A stretch of 64,000 nt of DNA, taken from NCBI GenBank assembly GCA_026214975.1, contig CM047807.1:72085824-72149823 (forward strand). The letters are read 5' to 3'. Both the position numbers and the translations under genes were made by a program. Below the pieces are notes generated by a model, which saw only the letters and a list, made by a program, of their open reading frames with translations, did not search any database and was not told where the DNA came from. This document shows positions 37,701-46,965 of this stretch, in pieces. The DNA comes from Gentiana macrophylla. Taxonomy: Eukaryota; Streptophyta; Magnoliopsida; Gentianales; Gentianaceae. Position 1 is the stretch's first letter. Every line of letters begins with the position of its first letter.

Positions 37701-38009
37701 TGCTTTTTGTGCTTGTATTTTAGGTAGTATTTTGGTAGGGATACTATCTGAATGGTTTATATATCTCAATTTTTTTTTACAGATGTCACTGACATTAGTG
37801 ACACTACTAGTGTTGCAAGTGGTCGGATGCAAGAAACGGACATATCTCCAACAAATGTCGATGATGATGCCCTTAATGGTAATAAGCAGACAACAAGTAG
37901 TATTTCCAGGAAAGACTCATTTGTGGATCTGTTGTTTCAGCTACCTCGTATTGCTTCTCTTTCAAAGCTTTTGTCTGACATTTCTGAAGACGGTACAAGC
38001 GAAAGCTAG
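34799..38009 (+). CDS. ASG1: ASG1-like plant-specific protein (7 exons, 571 aa)
   Basis: Exons 34799-34939, 35500-35775, 35878-36051, 36144-36250, 36382-36707, 37160-37624, 37783-38009, all with GT-AG introns and kept phase, giving 571 residues and a TAG stop. The conserved core runs from FGATLLRIGSWE through FVSRYNGDLVAKCYYAKHK, IQWSDIMALQADCPDGGPGT, RKHTLWQRSSDFTNGQASIH to FPPGVLNKHYEKLIQCD. I recognise this block from the Arabidopsis ASG1 (altered seed germination) family, plant proteins of unclear biochemical role; the symbol is a family-level call. The N-terminus has a basic KRSK patch that could serve nuclear import. The C-terminal half is Ser-rich with a repeated SDEKSLMK motif. The start is the ATG at 34799, which opens a basic/acidic stretch; an earlier start was not found in frame. 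Confidence 0.8.
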
Positions 38010-38445
38010 ATGGTTTTTAAAATTTTTTTTTTCTTTTCTTTTGGATTCAGAAGATTGTTTGATGATGAAATCAATCTTGGTAGCTAATGCTCTATTAATA
38101 GCTTGTTATTATTGTTTAGGGTTCAAGTGAATTTGTTTATGAACATGACTACGTAACTGAAGTAGTAAATAAATAATGTTGAAAATCACCTTTTATCTAT
38201 TTTATAAAATCTCTCTTATTTATATCGAAATGCCGTCATTGTAATACATGATTTATGGTTTTTGTATTTTGGAGATCTTACTAAAGATACTCTTACATAT
38301 TGTTTTGTTTTATTTATTAGTTTTGGATGGTTTTAGAGCAAACCTATTCTAGGTTTTGAGGCGTTAATTATGATATTAAAGCAACCTACCATGCATAAAC
38401 TAGGTGTGACAAAGCGAAGTATGACACTGTCGGAGGGGACCGAAG
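38010..38445. other. 3' flank of the ASG1-like gene
   Basis: No gene seen. Probably holds the 3' UTR; candidate AATAAA-like signals occur at about 38169 (AATAAATAATG). A weak 3' end can therefore be placed around 38200, but nothing else is supported. Confidence 0.35.
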
Positions 38446-38557
38446 TGACCTGTGGGTTGATCGCAACCACACAGTTTACATTCTGGAGGTAAACTGTGGT
38501 TCCAATCAACCCACAGGTCAATTCAATGTAAATTACCTCACCACACAATAACTTCCC
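38446..38557. repeat. Long hairpin plus MITE terminus
   Basis: Arms 38446-38479 and 38489-38520 form a stem of about 30 pairs with a 9-nt loop (arms begin TGACCTGTGGGTTGAT and end ATCAACCCACAGGTCA). Directly after it, CTCACCACACAATAACTTCC (38538-38557) is the same terminal sequence as the right end of the MITE at 34269-34409. The matching left end was not found, so this is a foldback or broken relative of that MITE. Confidence 0.65.
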
Positions 38558-39007
38558 CTGTGAGAGAGGACACTAGTGTTGTACGGCCGAGTACGATCGA
38601 AAATAGAGACTTTTTTTTTGTGGGCCAAACAACGAGGAGTTACACTAGATCTTTCCGCCATCACAAGTGGTTATTCCACCTCAAAATTGACTTTGGAAAT
38701 CATGATTATTTCTTACGTTAAAATATATGTTACTGTTATCGACGTTACTATTTTTTGCGTTTTACAAATACGTAAGTAACAGTGACGTTAAAATGCAACG
38801 ACACCATAAAGCAAATACGGAAAAATAAAGAGTCATAGTAAAATTTAAGTATTATAAAAGATATAAAATAAAAAAAATAAAAAATCACTAAAAGTATGTT
38901 CTTAAACATAACTAATCAATTTAAACTGCCTACTAACAAGATCATCATCCACATAACTTCAAAAAATAGGTACCGATCCATTGCCCAATAATAGGAAATT
39001 AAAAGAA
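38558..39007. other. Intergenic, nothing recognised
   Basis: AT-rich spacer between the hairpin and the RING gene. Repeated GTTACTGT/TAACAGTGACGTTA-like motifs around 38728-38800 suggest a small palindrome, but no element or gene is supported. Confidence 0.35.
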
Positions 39008-39427
39008 TTAATTAATTAAATCACTCATGATAATGATAATGATCATGATGATCCACGTAATTAACTTGGATTCTTCAGGAGGAAAGGCTGAGGCAGAAAA
39101 AGCAAGGAGGGTCGGTGTGGATTGATCATCAGGAGTAATGCTTTCCAAACAAGTAGAATGGAAACAATGGCCGCAACATAAAACAGAGACATCGGGAAGA
39201 AGACGATCTTCTTTATAATCATTATAGTTATTATAGTAGTCTTCTTCACCGCTTTCATAATAATCATCATTTGGATTATTATTAATAATATCTTCCTTTA
39301 ATGGATCTGAAGATAATTCTTTCTCACATAGACTGCACATTTCTCCTATCGCCTCTACTCTTTCTTCCTCTTCTTTAAATCCTGCATTCCAAAAATAAAA
39401 TAAAAATAAATGAGAATGATTCTTCTT

Positions 39428-39480
<53 letters not shown>

Positions 39481-40499
39481 TGCAAAGCCAATGACAGAAA
39501 TCCTTTATAAAAAAAATACTAATAGACTTTTATTCTATTCTAAAATAAACTTGTCGATTCTCACATAGACTCAACAACAACGAATTATGCAATATATTTT
39601 TATATTATTGATCATTATTTATCACCCACCCATTGTATCACTCGTTGTGATCGAGTGATTGTGACACTAACCTTGCCCAACTTAAAAACAATCATCAATG
39701 TTGTATTTTAAAAGAAACAAAAAAAAAAAAAATATATAAAACTTTATTTTTACTTTGAATTCATCATTATTTAGTGAAGGTTATGTACTCTAATAATAAT
39801 AATAAATATGCAGAACATGAAATAAGCAACTCTTGGGATTAAAATGATGTTTCTAATGTCATATCACAACAAAAATATTCAACTCTTGGAATTAAAGTTG
39901 ATTTTTATAACTCATATAATTAGCTTCTATTCCGACGATTGTCACAATTGACAGGAAAAAAAAAAGCCAAATCGATTGTCAATGAAAAAAAAAAAATTTT
40001 TTTTTCTAATTACAAACAAATTTATTCCACCATAAATGAATATTGACTAGTAATAATAATTCTGGGATGAAAATTCATACCGTGTATCATAAAAAATATA
40101 AAAAAAAACAAATTCATCCATCTCGGAGAAAATAATATAAAAATACATACCATCCCACTTGATGTATTGAGTGATGTATTGAGGAGAATAAGGCGGCACT
40201 GTTTCCTCTTCTTCTTCATAGTAGTTTGTTAAAATCTCTTGTGTTTCCTCTTCGTTATGGTGGTTTGTTGAGATCATTGAATCAGATTTAACCCGTCTCA
40301 TTCCGGAAAAATTGCTGTGATTTCGTGAAGAATAACTCGGATATAATGCAACCCTAATTAATTCTTTATTAATCTCGTTACTCATCCTCCATTTAGTGGT
40401 AATCTTCTCGCACTTGGAAGTTTTTGAAATTTTATCAGAAATAACTAAATGTCTGCGCAAACCCTTCAAACTATCCTTGTTTCTGCGATTATTCCACAT
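39008..40499 (-). CDS. RING-finger protein, probable E3 ubiquitin ligase, with a 3' frameshift
   Basis: Two coding exons on the minus strand: 40151-40499 (ATG at 40499, MWNNRRNKDSLKGL) and 39008-39381, with GT-AG intron and kept phase. The N-terminal half is basic with conserved-looking SGMRRVKSDSM; the second exon has an acidic Asn/Tyr/Glu-rich insert. RING ligands visible: CSLC, then VLCCGHCFHSTC. The last CxxC pair is lost in the frame as given; in another frame the DNA reads DPPCFFCLSLSS and stops, so a net 2-nt excess near 39110-39120 (TCCACACCGACC on the minus strand) breaks the finger. A 5' UTR intron is likely (about 40528-40679). Expected role from the family: ubiquitin transfer. Identity is good, function inferred; the frameshift may be a sequence error. 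Confidence 0.72.
39427..39480. repeat. (AAT)n microsatellite in the intron of the RING gene
   Basis: About 16 copies of a TAA/AAT triplet at 39431-39480 within the intron between the two coding exons of the RING gene. Confidence 0.9.
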
Positions 40500-41673
40500 G
40501 ATGATTAAGGCTTTAATTGATCTGCATTAAAGGCAAATGGTTAATTAATTCGGACAAAAACAATTAGCTAAGCAAATTAAATTGACGACGGCATAAATTC
40601 AGTGAAAATAAAAGGAAAGAAAAATTTGAATTGAAAGGAAAAACCAAAAAAAATTGAGACGAAAGGAGAAAAACAAACCTTCAATGACTTTCCTTGGAGA
40701 ATTAAGGCGATGAGAAAACAAAAGATTGGAAAAAAAAAAAAAAAATAGAGATTTGAGGCAGAATCTGTGGGATTTTATAGCTTTTTTTCCGCTGCTCTAT
40801 TCCTTTGTTGACAAGGAAGAGGTTTTGGTATCTTGTTCCGGTGACTAATAGATTAGTAAGAACCAAGTAGTACTAATATTTATTTATTTTTATAGAGGGA
40901 ATGGGAGAATAACATCAACATTTCATCAATCACGAGAATGACAGTTTTATTGAAATTTATGCATAAATGATAAAACTATTTTTTTTTTCTGGCACCTATT
41001 TTTTTTTTGAAAAAAAAACAAACTAACACACTTTCTTTCTCATTCGATTTTTTTTAAACACTCATATCTCTCAATCTAAAAATCCAAATTTAAAAATTCT
41101 TTCACCAAATTTTTTTATTGTTTCATGCTCTTTATTTTGAGATCACATTCAACGTATTCCGTCGTGATTTCAAAAAATCCTCTGTCGAAATTCATTATTG
41201 TTCGAAATTCACTGATATTCGGGATTTACTGGAGAGATTCACTGAGTGAATTTCGATAGTGAATCTCACAAAAAATAATGTAATTATATCGAACCAAGTT
41301 CCAAAACGAAGAGCATCAAAAAATAAAAAATTCATCAAATTTTTTATCGCATTTAGAGATATAGATCAAAAGATATGAGGGTTTGAAAATTAGGGAGAAA
41401 AAAGAAAAAAAAATTTGGAACAGGTCCGTTCCAACTTCAGCGCGTCGGATTAATTAATTAAATTTTTTTTTTTTGTTTTTGTTTTTGTTTCTAAAGTTGT
41501 CATTCTTTCTATAAAAAATGTTCGCTGTCCTGTTATTTAAAAATATTTCAAATGTTATTTTTATCCTAATTCTCCATTTTTCTTATTATAATAAATGATT
41601 AAACTTATGAAGCTTAAGAACATCTAATAAAAACACTACTATCTCCAACCATCCTTTACATTATTAATATTAA
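40500..41673. other. 5' region of the RING gene and AT-rich spacer
   Basis: 40500-40870 probably holds the spliced 5' UTR and promoter of the RING gene: donor-like GTTTGT at about 40674-40679 and acceptor-like TGCAG at about 40528 on the minus strand, plus an A-run at 40731-40745. From 40870 to 41673 I see only AT-rich DNA with poly-A/T runs and the small inverted repeat AGTGAATTTCGA/TCGAAATTCACT near 41192-41263; no gene. Confidence 0.4.
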
Positions 41674-41710
41674 CTAGTGGATGCACCCGTGCGATGCACG
41701 GGGCCCACTC
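41674..41710 (-). mobile_element. Helitron 3' terminus (minus orientation)
   Basis: On the minus strand the sequence reads CCCGTGCATCGCACGGG (41702-41686), a 7-bp stem with a 3-nt loop, then 8 nt and CTAG at 41677-41674, followed by T. A short GC-rich hairpin 10-12 nt before CTRR and a 3' T is the diagnostic end of plant Helitrons. The body should extend to higher coordinates, but the 5' TC end was not located. The ORF at 41639-42112 crosses the terminus and so cannot be an ordinary gene. Confidence 0.68.
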
Positions 41711-43179
41711 GTTTGTAATTGCGTTTAATAGCTGATGTGTTATGAGGAACATTGGAGCAGAAGATGCGAACAAACGTTTAAATGGATAATGCTTGTAACG
41801 ATAGAGATACCGTTTGCATAAAAGTTGGAAATACAAAACATAAGAAAACGCAAAATTGGTCACTATAAAGACCAGAATCCAAAAAAACAGATATTTTTGG
41901 CTGCTTCTCACCCAGAAGGTGGCTGCTTCCTCCCTGAAGGAACGCCGTGAAGTATGTTGCATGTGTGGGGGAGGCATGTTGTGAGCTGCTGCTGCCTGAG
42001 CAGGTTGCTGCTGAATATGGTGCATCAATGCACGAACCATCTCTCCCAGTATTTCATTTTCGTGCTTCAGATCAACGACTATTTTTAGTGTACCTATTTT
42101 TATTTTAGTCACATCCTAGGCATAAGAAGAAAGATGTTTAATTGCTCAAATATAATTGTAAAGATGTCTGAATATAATATTTTTGATAGTGTGGATATGA
42201 AAATAAAATATAAGAATGAAGGACCCGGCGGTTTATTTTTTTCTTTACAGAAGAAGGTTTTTACTTCTGTTATGTTTATGCAGAATCTTATAAAAAAAAT
42301 AGAAGTTGTGTATGAAAACATATGCCATTTTTGAAGAATAAGTTCATTATTTCAATAAACAAATAAATGCCTGATATTTTCAATTTTTAGGCAGTTGGTG
42401 CGCTCATACATGAAACAGTAAGTATAATTTTGATTTTCTGAAAGTGTAAGCTTCTCTTTTATAAGTTTAATTAATTTTTTATAGGGACATAGAAATCAAA
42501 TGTGAGAGTAAAAAATTGTTCCACGTTCCCTATACCTGGTGTAACATTGTTGTACATTCCCCTAATAGAAATCTTCAGTACATCACATTGTTGAGAACGC
42601 AGCAAAGACTGGATCTGTGGATCAGAACAATAGCCAAGTGTCATCTCAAGTAAACTTACTTGGTTTGTAAGGGTAGTAATACAATAATCTGATTTTTAGA
42701 ATGGCATAAGCTGTCTTCAATCCTGTTTCAATGGAAGAATGAATGTAAGAACAAGAGAGAAATGAACTATTTTCCAAGCCTAAACCTAGAACATGAGCAT
42801 TTCTTGGAAATCAGGATGCTACCACCAAGAGGGGAAAGGAATAAGAAGGGTAAGAAATGGCCAACTCTTTGATAGACTTGCCCCCATATTGTGTATAGGC
42901 AATATAGCTAGCTGACCAAACAAACGAGCCAATTTAAAAATAACGTACAATTTGAACAGGCACGCCTGAGACGCAGCCGTTGCTACTGCCGCCGCCATTT
43001 CCTTAAGAGGTTGTACACATCATCAGTTCATTAGGGGGAAAATCAACAGAAAAACAACACATTAAACAACCTGCAGAAGAAGTAAACGAGAAGGAAATCT
43101 TGTCAGGTATAAATCAGTGTATCTCTTCATGGGTACTCAAAGTTACTGAATATGAAACCGATCATGACGCCAAAACTTG
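41711..43179 (-). other. Presumed Helitron interior, unrecognised
   Basis: No replicase-helicase or other known domain. On the minus strand a frame near 42112-41890 reads LKHENEILGEMVRALMHHIQ followed by Ala/Gln and a Met/Pro-rich stretch, without a family match. Near 42997 an Ala-rich start MAAAVATAASQA is visible and could be a captured first exon. Neither is strong enough to call a gene. Confidence 0.35.
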
Positions 43180-43850
43180 TTCAGATGTTCATATAAATCT
43201 TCCAGCGCTTTAAAGCTGAATTCCATTCTAATTGTAAGTTGTACCACAATTCTGTCTATCCTCCCAAATTCTTGGACCATGTGAAAGGTCAACAGGACTC
43301 TGTAAGAGATAATTTTTTTCCATTGGCTGGCCATCTCTTGCACCATCAGTGAAAAGGTAAAGATAACCTTGATGGTGCTCAATTATGCAATGAGCTTCTC
43401 CTTCACATTCCCATCTTAAGGTCATGCCAGATAAGGGATCAGCTGCATTGATGAGAAAAACTTAACGCCACAATAGATTTACATCAAGTACCTTGGAAGA
43501 TTTGCCTGAAAACAAATTGACAGTCACAAATTGAAAATCCTTCGTGTGTCGTACGCTTATATGAACATTTTACTGGAGTTCCTTTAAGAGCAGTACACCT
43601 GCCTCATTGGATCCAATCATGAATCCTATGTAAGAAATGTTAGACAAATATTCGCTAATTTTCTCACTGAAGATTCAACAAAATGAAGTTCCAGCAAAAT
43701 TAAAGCCACAATTACAAACCTATAAGGCTTCTTGCATTCATCAGTAACCACATATAGCAAAGCTTGTCCACTTTTAGCCCAAGCTATACCTGAAACTCGA
43801 TCAGCCTGAGGTTTATTACAAAGGGAACGAAGATTCAAGTCCCTTGAAAC
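43180..43850 (-). pseudogene. Prolyl-oligopeptidase-like gene fragment
   Basis: Minus-strand fragments of a peptidase S9A-type protein (plant prolyl oligopeptidase / oligopeptidase B group, beta-propeller part, not the catalytic part). Exon A, about 43850-43720: NLRSLCNKPQADRVSGIAWA and ALLYVVTDECKKPYR. Exon B, about 43628-43190: FMIGSNEAGVLLLKELQ, a stop, VRHTKDFQFVTVNLFSG, then after a break FLINAADPLSGMTLRWECEG, HCIIEHHQGYLYLFTDGARD and NYLLQSPVDLSHGPRIWED, then stops. The intron-exon layout is kept, so this is a piece of genomic DNA, not a processed copy. It is decayed and without the catalytic Ser region. The family call is from memory of conserved blocks. Confidence 0.65.
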
Positions 43851-46074
43851 TTGGATTCATGTAACGGGAGAAGGATTTCCTATTTCCTACTCCTCTGACG
43901 AGCACTAAGTATCCTTATCAGTCGAGCTATTTCATAACCTCAACTTTTCCTAGGTTGGCAAGGAATGAGAACCCCCTCTATAAGTACAGAATCTTGATTG
44001 AGCTAGAGTTGATCTAAGCAAAGATTCTGCTTAAATTTGCAATTATATCCTAGGTAATACTTTTAGACAAAAATAGAAAAGAGAACTATGTTATCAAAAA
44101 TAACTTTTTTACTTTTTGAATTTGAACAGTAGCCTAAAAAAGCTTATAAGTTTTTTTTTTGAACGGTCCTTAAAAAGTGTATAAGTTATATGATGACAAT
44201 CCCTTATGATTCCACTACCCAAATGCAAAGGATGTTTACAAGCCACATCAAAAACACAAAGGGCCTTAGCTAAATTCATTACATCCTTAGCTTTTTAACC
44301 ATATTATATTCTTTCAAAAAAAAAACCATATTATCGAACACTTCATCAACTTGATTGAAGATGACAGGGGATTTAATGGCTATTTGAACATGGTCTACCA
44401 GATAAAGTTACACATTACGTGAATAATCCCGGATAAAAACAAAGATAAGGTAAAATGACAAGCAAGAATGTAACAAGAACATAGTTAAATACCAGTTTGT
44501 GAATTGGAGTCACTTATAGAACCATCAACCTTAGCCTTGTGAGAAATGCAGCCCAAAAACCTTATCCAACATCTAGAACCAGTTTCTAGCACCATTTTGA
44601 TCATTCTCATCTTTCTATATCCTATCATGGAATCTTTTAGAACTCATTGAGCCCAAATAGATATTTCCAGAAGACAACCCCATTTTCCCACTAATTCTTT
44701 CAGATTGCAACCTTATTTTCTCATCTACCTCCAATTTTTTTTATCATCTGAATAAAACATTGCATTACTAATTGAAAAGGGTTTCATTAAATTCTGCTTT
44801 TCCCAATGCAGAGTGTTCTTTTACAGGGCTTTATCGTTTCACTAAAAACATTTCAAATTCAAAAAATTCAGTAGCAAAATTGAAATTAAAACACCAAGAA
44901 TACAGAGACTAAAAAATTTTGGTTTTATGGTAGACATGGGAAAAGATAAAATGGCCTTCAAGCTGAAAATGAAGGAGAGAAAACAAAGATCGAACAAAAA
45001 CCCAGAAAAATTAAGCAGACTTTCTACATTCTCCGTTGCAAAATCACAACACAGAAGCACAAAAGACCCAACCCAACTAATGCACCCTCACCCTCAGCTT
45101 TTTAGTAAAGACACCTTTTTTTTTTTAAACAAACGCCATGTGAAATCAAACATGAAATGCTTATGTAAATGGGTGTCCATTACTTTTCCGTCCAGCAGCC
45201 AGGGACTGCGGAAGAGAGGAAGAGTTCAGCTTCTTGGTTATAGTCAACTAACTTTTCCTCAATTTTCTTTCCAGAAATGAAATCGAACCCAGACGATGCA
45301 GATTTATGGGAAACAAACTATTCGTTTAATTGAGCTTGTACTGTATACTGCTTCCTTCTTCCATTCGTCTGCAGCATAGCCTGCACGACCACCAAAATTC
45401 ACTTTCATAAGGTAAAACTCAAAACTTCAAATTTCTGCAATACGATGTAAACATGCAAATAAGTTAACAAAGCAGCAATCTTGCTGACGCAGAAAAAGGA
45501 AAAATAATATTAACTCGTTTCTGGGATCAAATTCATTAAAGCAATTATATAATGCTTTTTGAGTAATTTATCTAAATTCAATGGGATGGGTAACCGATAT
45601 TGCATTCACCATGAACAATCTAGAAATTGCTGAAGAAACACAAATAGGCACAACAAACACCCAGTCACATAACCGACAACAAAATCGAAGCGTAATTATT
45701 GAAGAACAAGAACAAGAACATCAAAGAAGAAGACAAAAGCAAATTAGGGATTGAGAACAGAACCTGGTAGAACGAGAATGAAAAATGAGGAGGCTGAATG
45801 TTGATCGGCGACCAGCGATGTGTGAGAAAGTAGAGGAGAAGAAGATCATGAGTTAAGCTGTGAGGCGGTGAGGAGGTGAGATGATTGTGGAAGATTCCAG
45901 GATAAGCAATTAGTATTTTTTGCAGGGGCTTACATGCAATTTATTTTCCTAGAGGGGATAAACGACGCCGGTTTTTGTATCAAAAGATTGGACGACGAAA
46001 ATGGACGACGAAATTTTTTCACGCTTTATTATACTTCTATACTAATCTAATAACTATATAAAAACAGTAGAAAA
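43851..46074. other. Unrecognised region, possible continuation of a captured segment
   Basis: No supported gene. A 117-codon plus-strand frame at 44927-45280 is Lys/Arg/Ser-rich and looks like AT-rich chance. On the minus strand near 45850-45765 a frame MIFFSSTFSHIAGRRSTF ends at a GT donor-like site; it resembles a first exon with an organelle-targeting composition and could belong to the captured gene upstream of the peptidase fragment, but this is a guess. Confidence 0.35.
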
Positions 46075-46076
46075 TA

Positions 46077-46360
46077 CTCTCCGTTTTTTTTATCTGTCAC
46101 ATTTCAGAATTTGTTTTTTTATTTATCTGTCATTTTACATTTTCAATGCATCATTTATTATTTTTTCCTCCTTTACCAATAAAGTATTTACATCTCCAAT
46201 AAAAAAAATAAATTTCCAATACTAAAAACCTCTTTACCAACAAAGTATTTATATTTCCAATAAAAAAATATATTTTCCATACTATATTTTAGACATATTA
46301 ATTACTTTCTTAATCTGTGTGATTTTTCTCTCTGCGACATATAAATAAAAACGGAAGGAA
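46077..46360. mobile_element. Stowaway-like MITE, same family as 33805-34202
   Basis: Starts TA/CTCTCCGTTTTTTTT and ends AAAAACGGAAGGA, about 285 bp. The body shares ATTTCAGAATTTG, TTTTCAATGCATCATTTATT and CTCTGCGACATATAAATAAAA with or near the other copy. Right end and TA duplication have decayed. Confidence 0.72.
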
Positions 46361-46648
46361 TTTTCAAAAGACCAATTTTTTTTACGATCGATTACAACCT
46401 TAATACAACCTCAATAAAATGAATTTAAAAATGTATGTCACTTGACAAAAAAAATGATTGAGCGCACGCGCGCTCGCACACACATAAATACATACAGTGG
46501 TGGAGCTACATAAAACCAAGGGGGGCAACTGACCCTCTTGATCCGGGAAAATTACACTAATATACATACAAAGCATATCGTTTGTCCCCCCTAAATTTTT
46601 TATTTGCCTTTGAAAAATTTATCGCTTCTTACTTCGAGATCTCTGTCA

Positions 46649-46649
<1 letters not shown>

Positions 46650-46713
<64 letters not shown>
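46650..46713. repeat. (TA)n microsatellite
   Basis: About 31 uninterrupted TA units, lying some 70 bp outside the LTR of the RE1-like copia element. Exact length is not reliable. Confidence 0.92.
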
Positions 46714-46716
<3 letters not shown>

Positions 46717-46784
46717 TCAAGGGCATAGCTCAGTATAAAAAATGGTAGGGATGCAGAAGTAGCAGCCTTGTCTTCGAGCTATGG

Positions 46785-46958
46785 TGTGAGAGTTTGATAT
46801 CTTTTATTATTGAAATGAGTATAAACTGTTATGTATATTACATTTGTGTAAGGAGTATATATAGTTACAAATACACGATTCTAGAAGATTTACAATAAAT
46901 ACGGTCTACCTATAATAAATGCGTATATACTAAAATATATCTACAATATAGTCTAATA
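46785..46958 (-). repeat. 3' LTR of the RE1-like copia element
   Basis: Minus strand begins TATTAGACTATATTG after the PPT (TG expected, TA present) and ends ATCAAACTCTCACA. The size of about 174 bp is typical of the group. The 5' partner is outside the window so the ends are inferred from PPT and motif only. Confidence 0.65.
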
Positions 46959-46965
46959 CCACCCC

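Noticed and set aside
41639..42112. 157-codon minus-strand frame
   Set aside because: It runs across the Helitron terminus and into flanking DNA; low-complexity Ala/Gln and hydrophobic stretches, no family motif.
44927..45280. 117-codon plus-strand frame
   Set aside because: Lys/Ser-rich composition expected from AT-rich DNA, no motif, no splice or conservation evidence.
46036..46070. TCTATACTAATCTAATAAC, resembling a Helitron 5' end
   Set aside because: It is on the plus strand, while the Helitron 3' terminus at 41674 is on the minus strand, so the two cannot be ends of one element; no plus-strand 3' hairpin was found downstream.
39431..46713. Repeated short units as a possible CRISPR array
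   Set aside because: They are simple AAT and TA microsatellites without spacers, in a plant nuclear genome.
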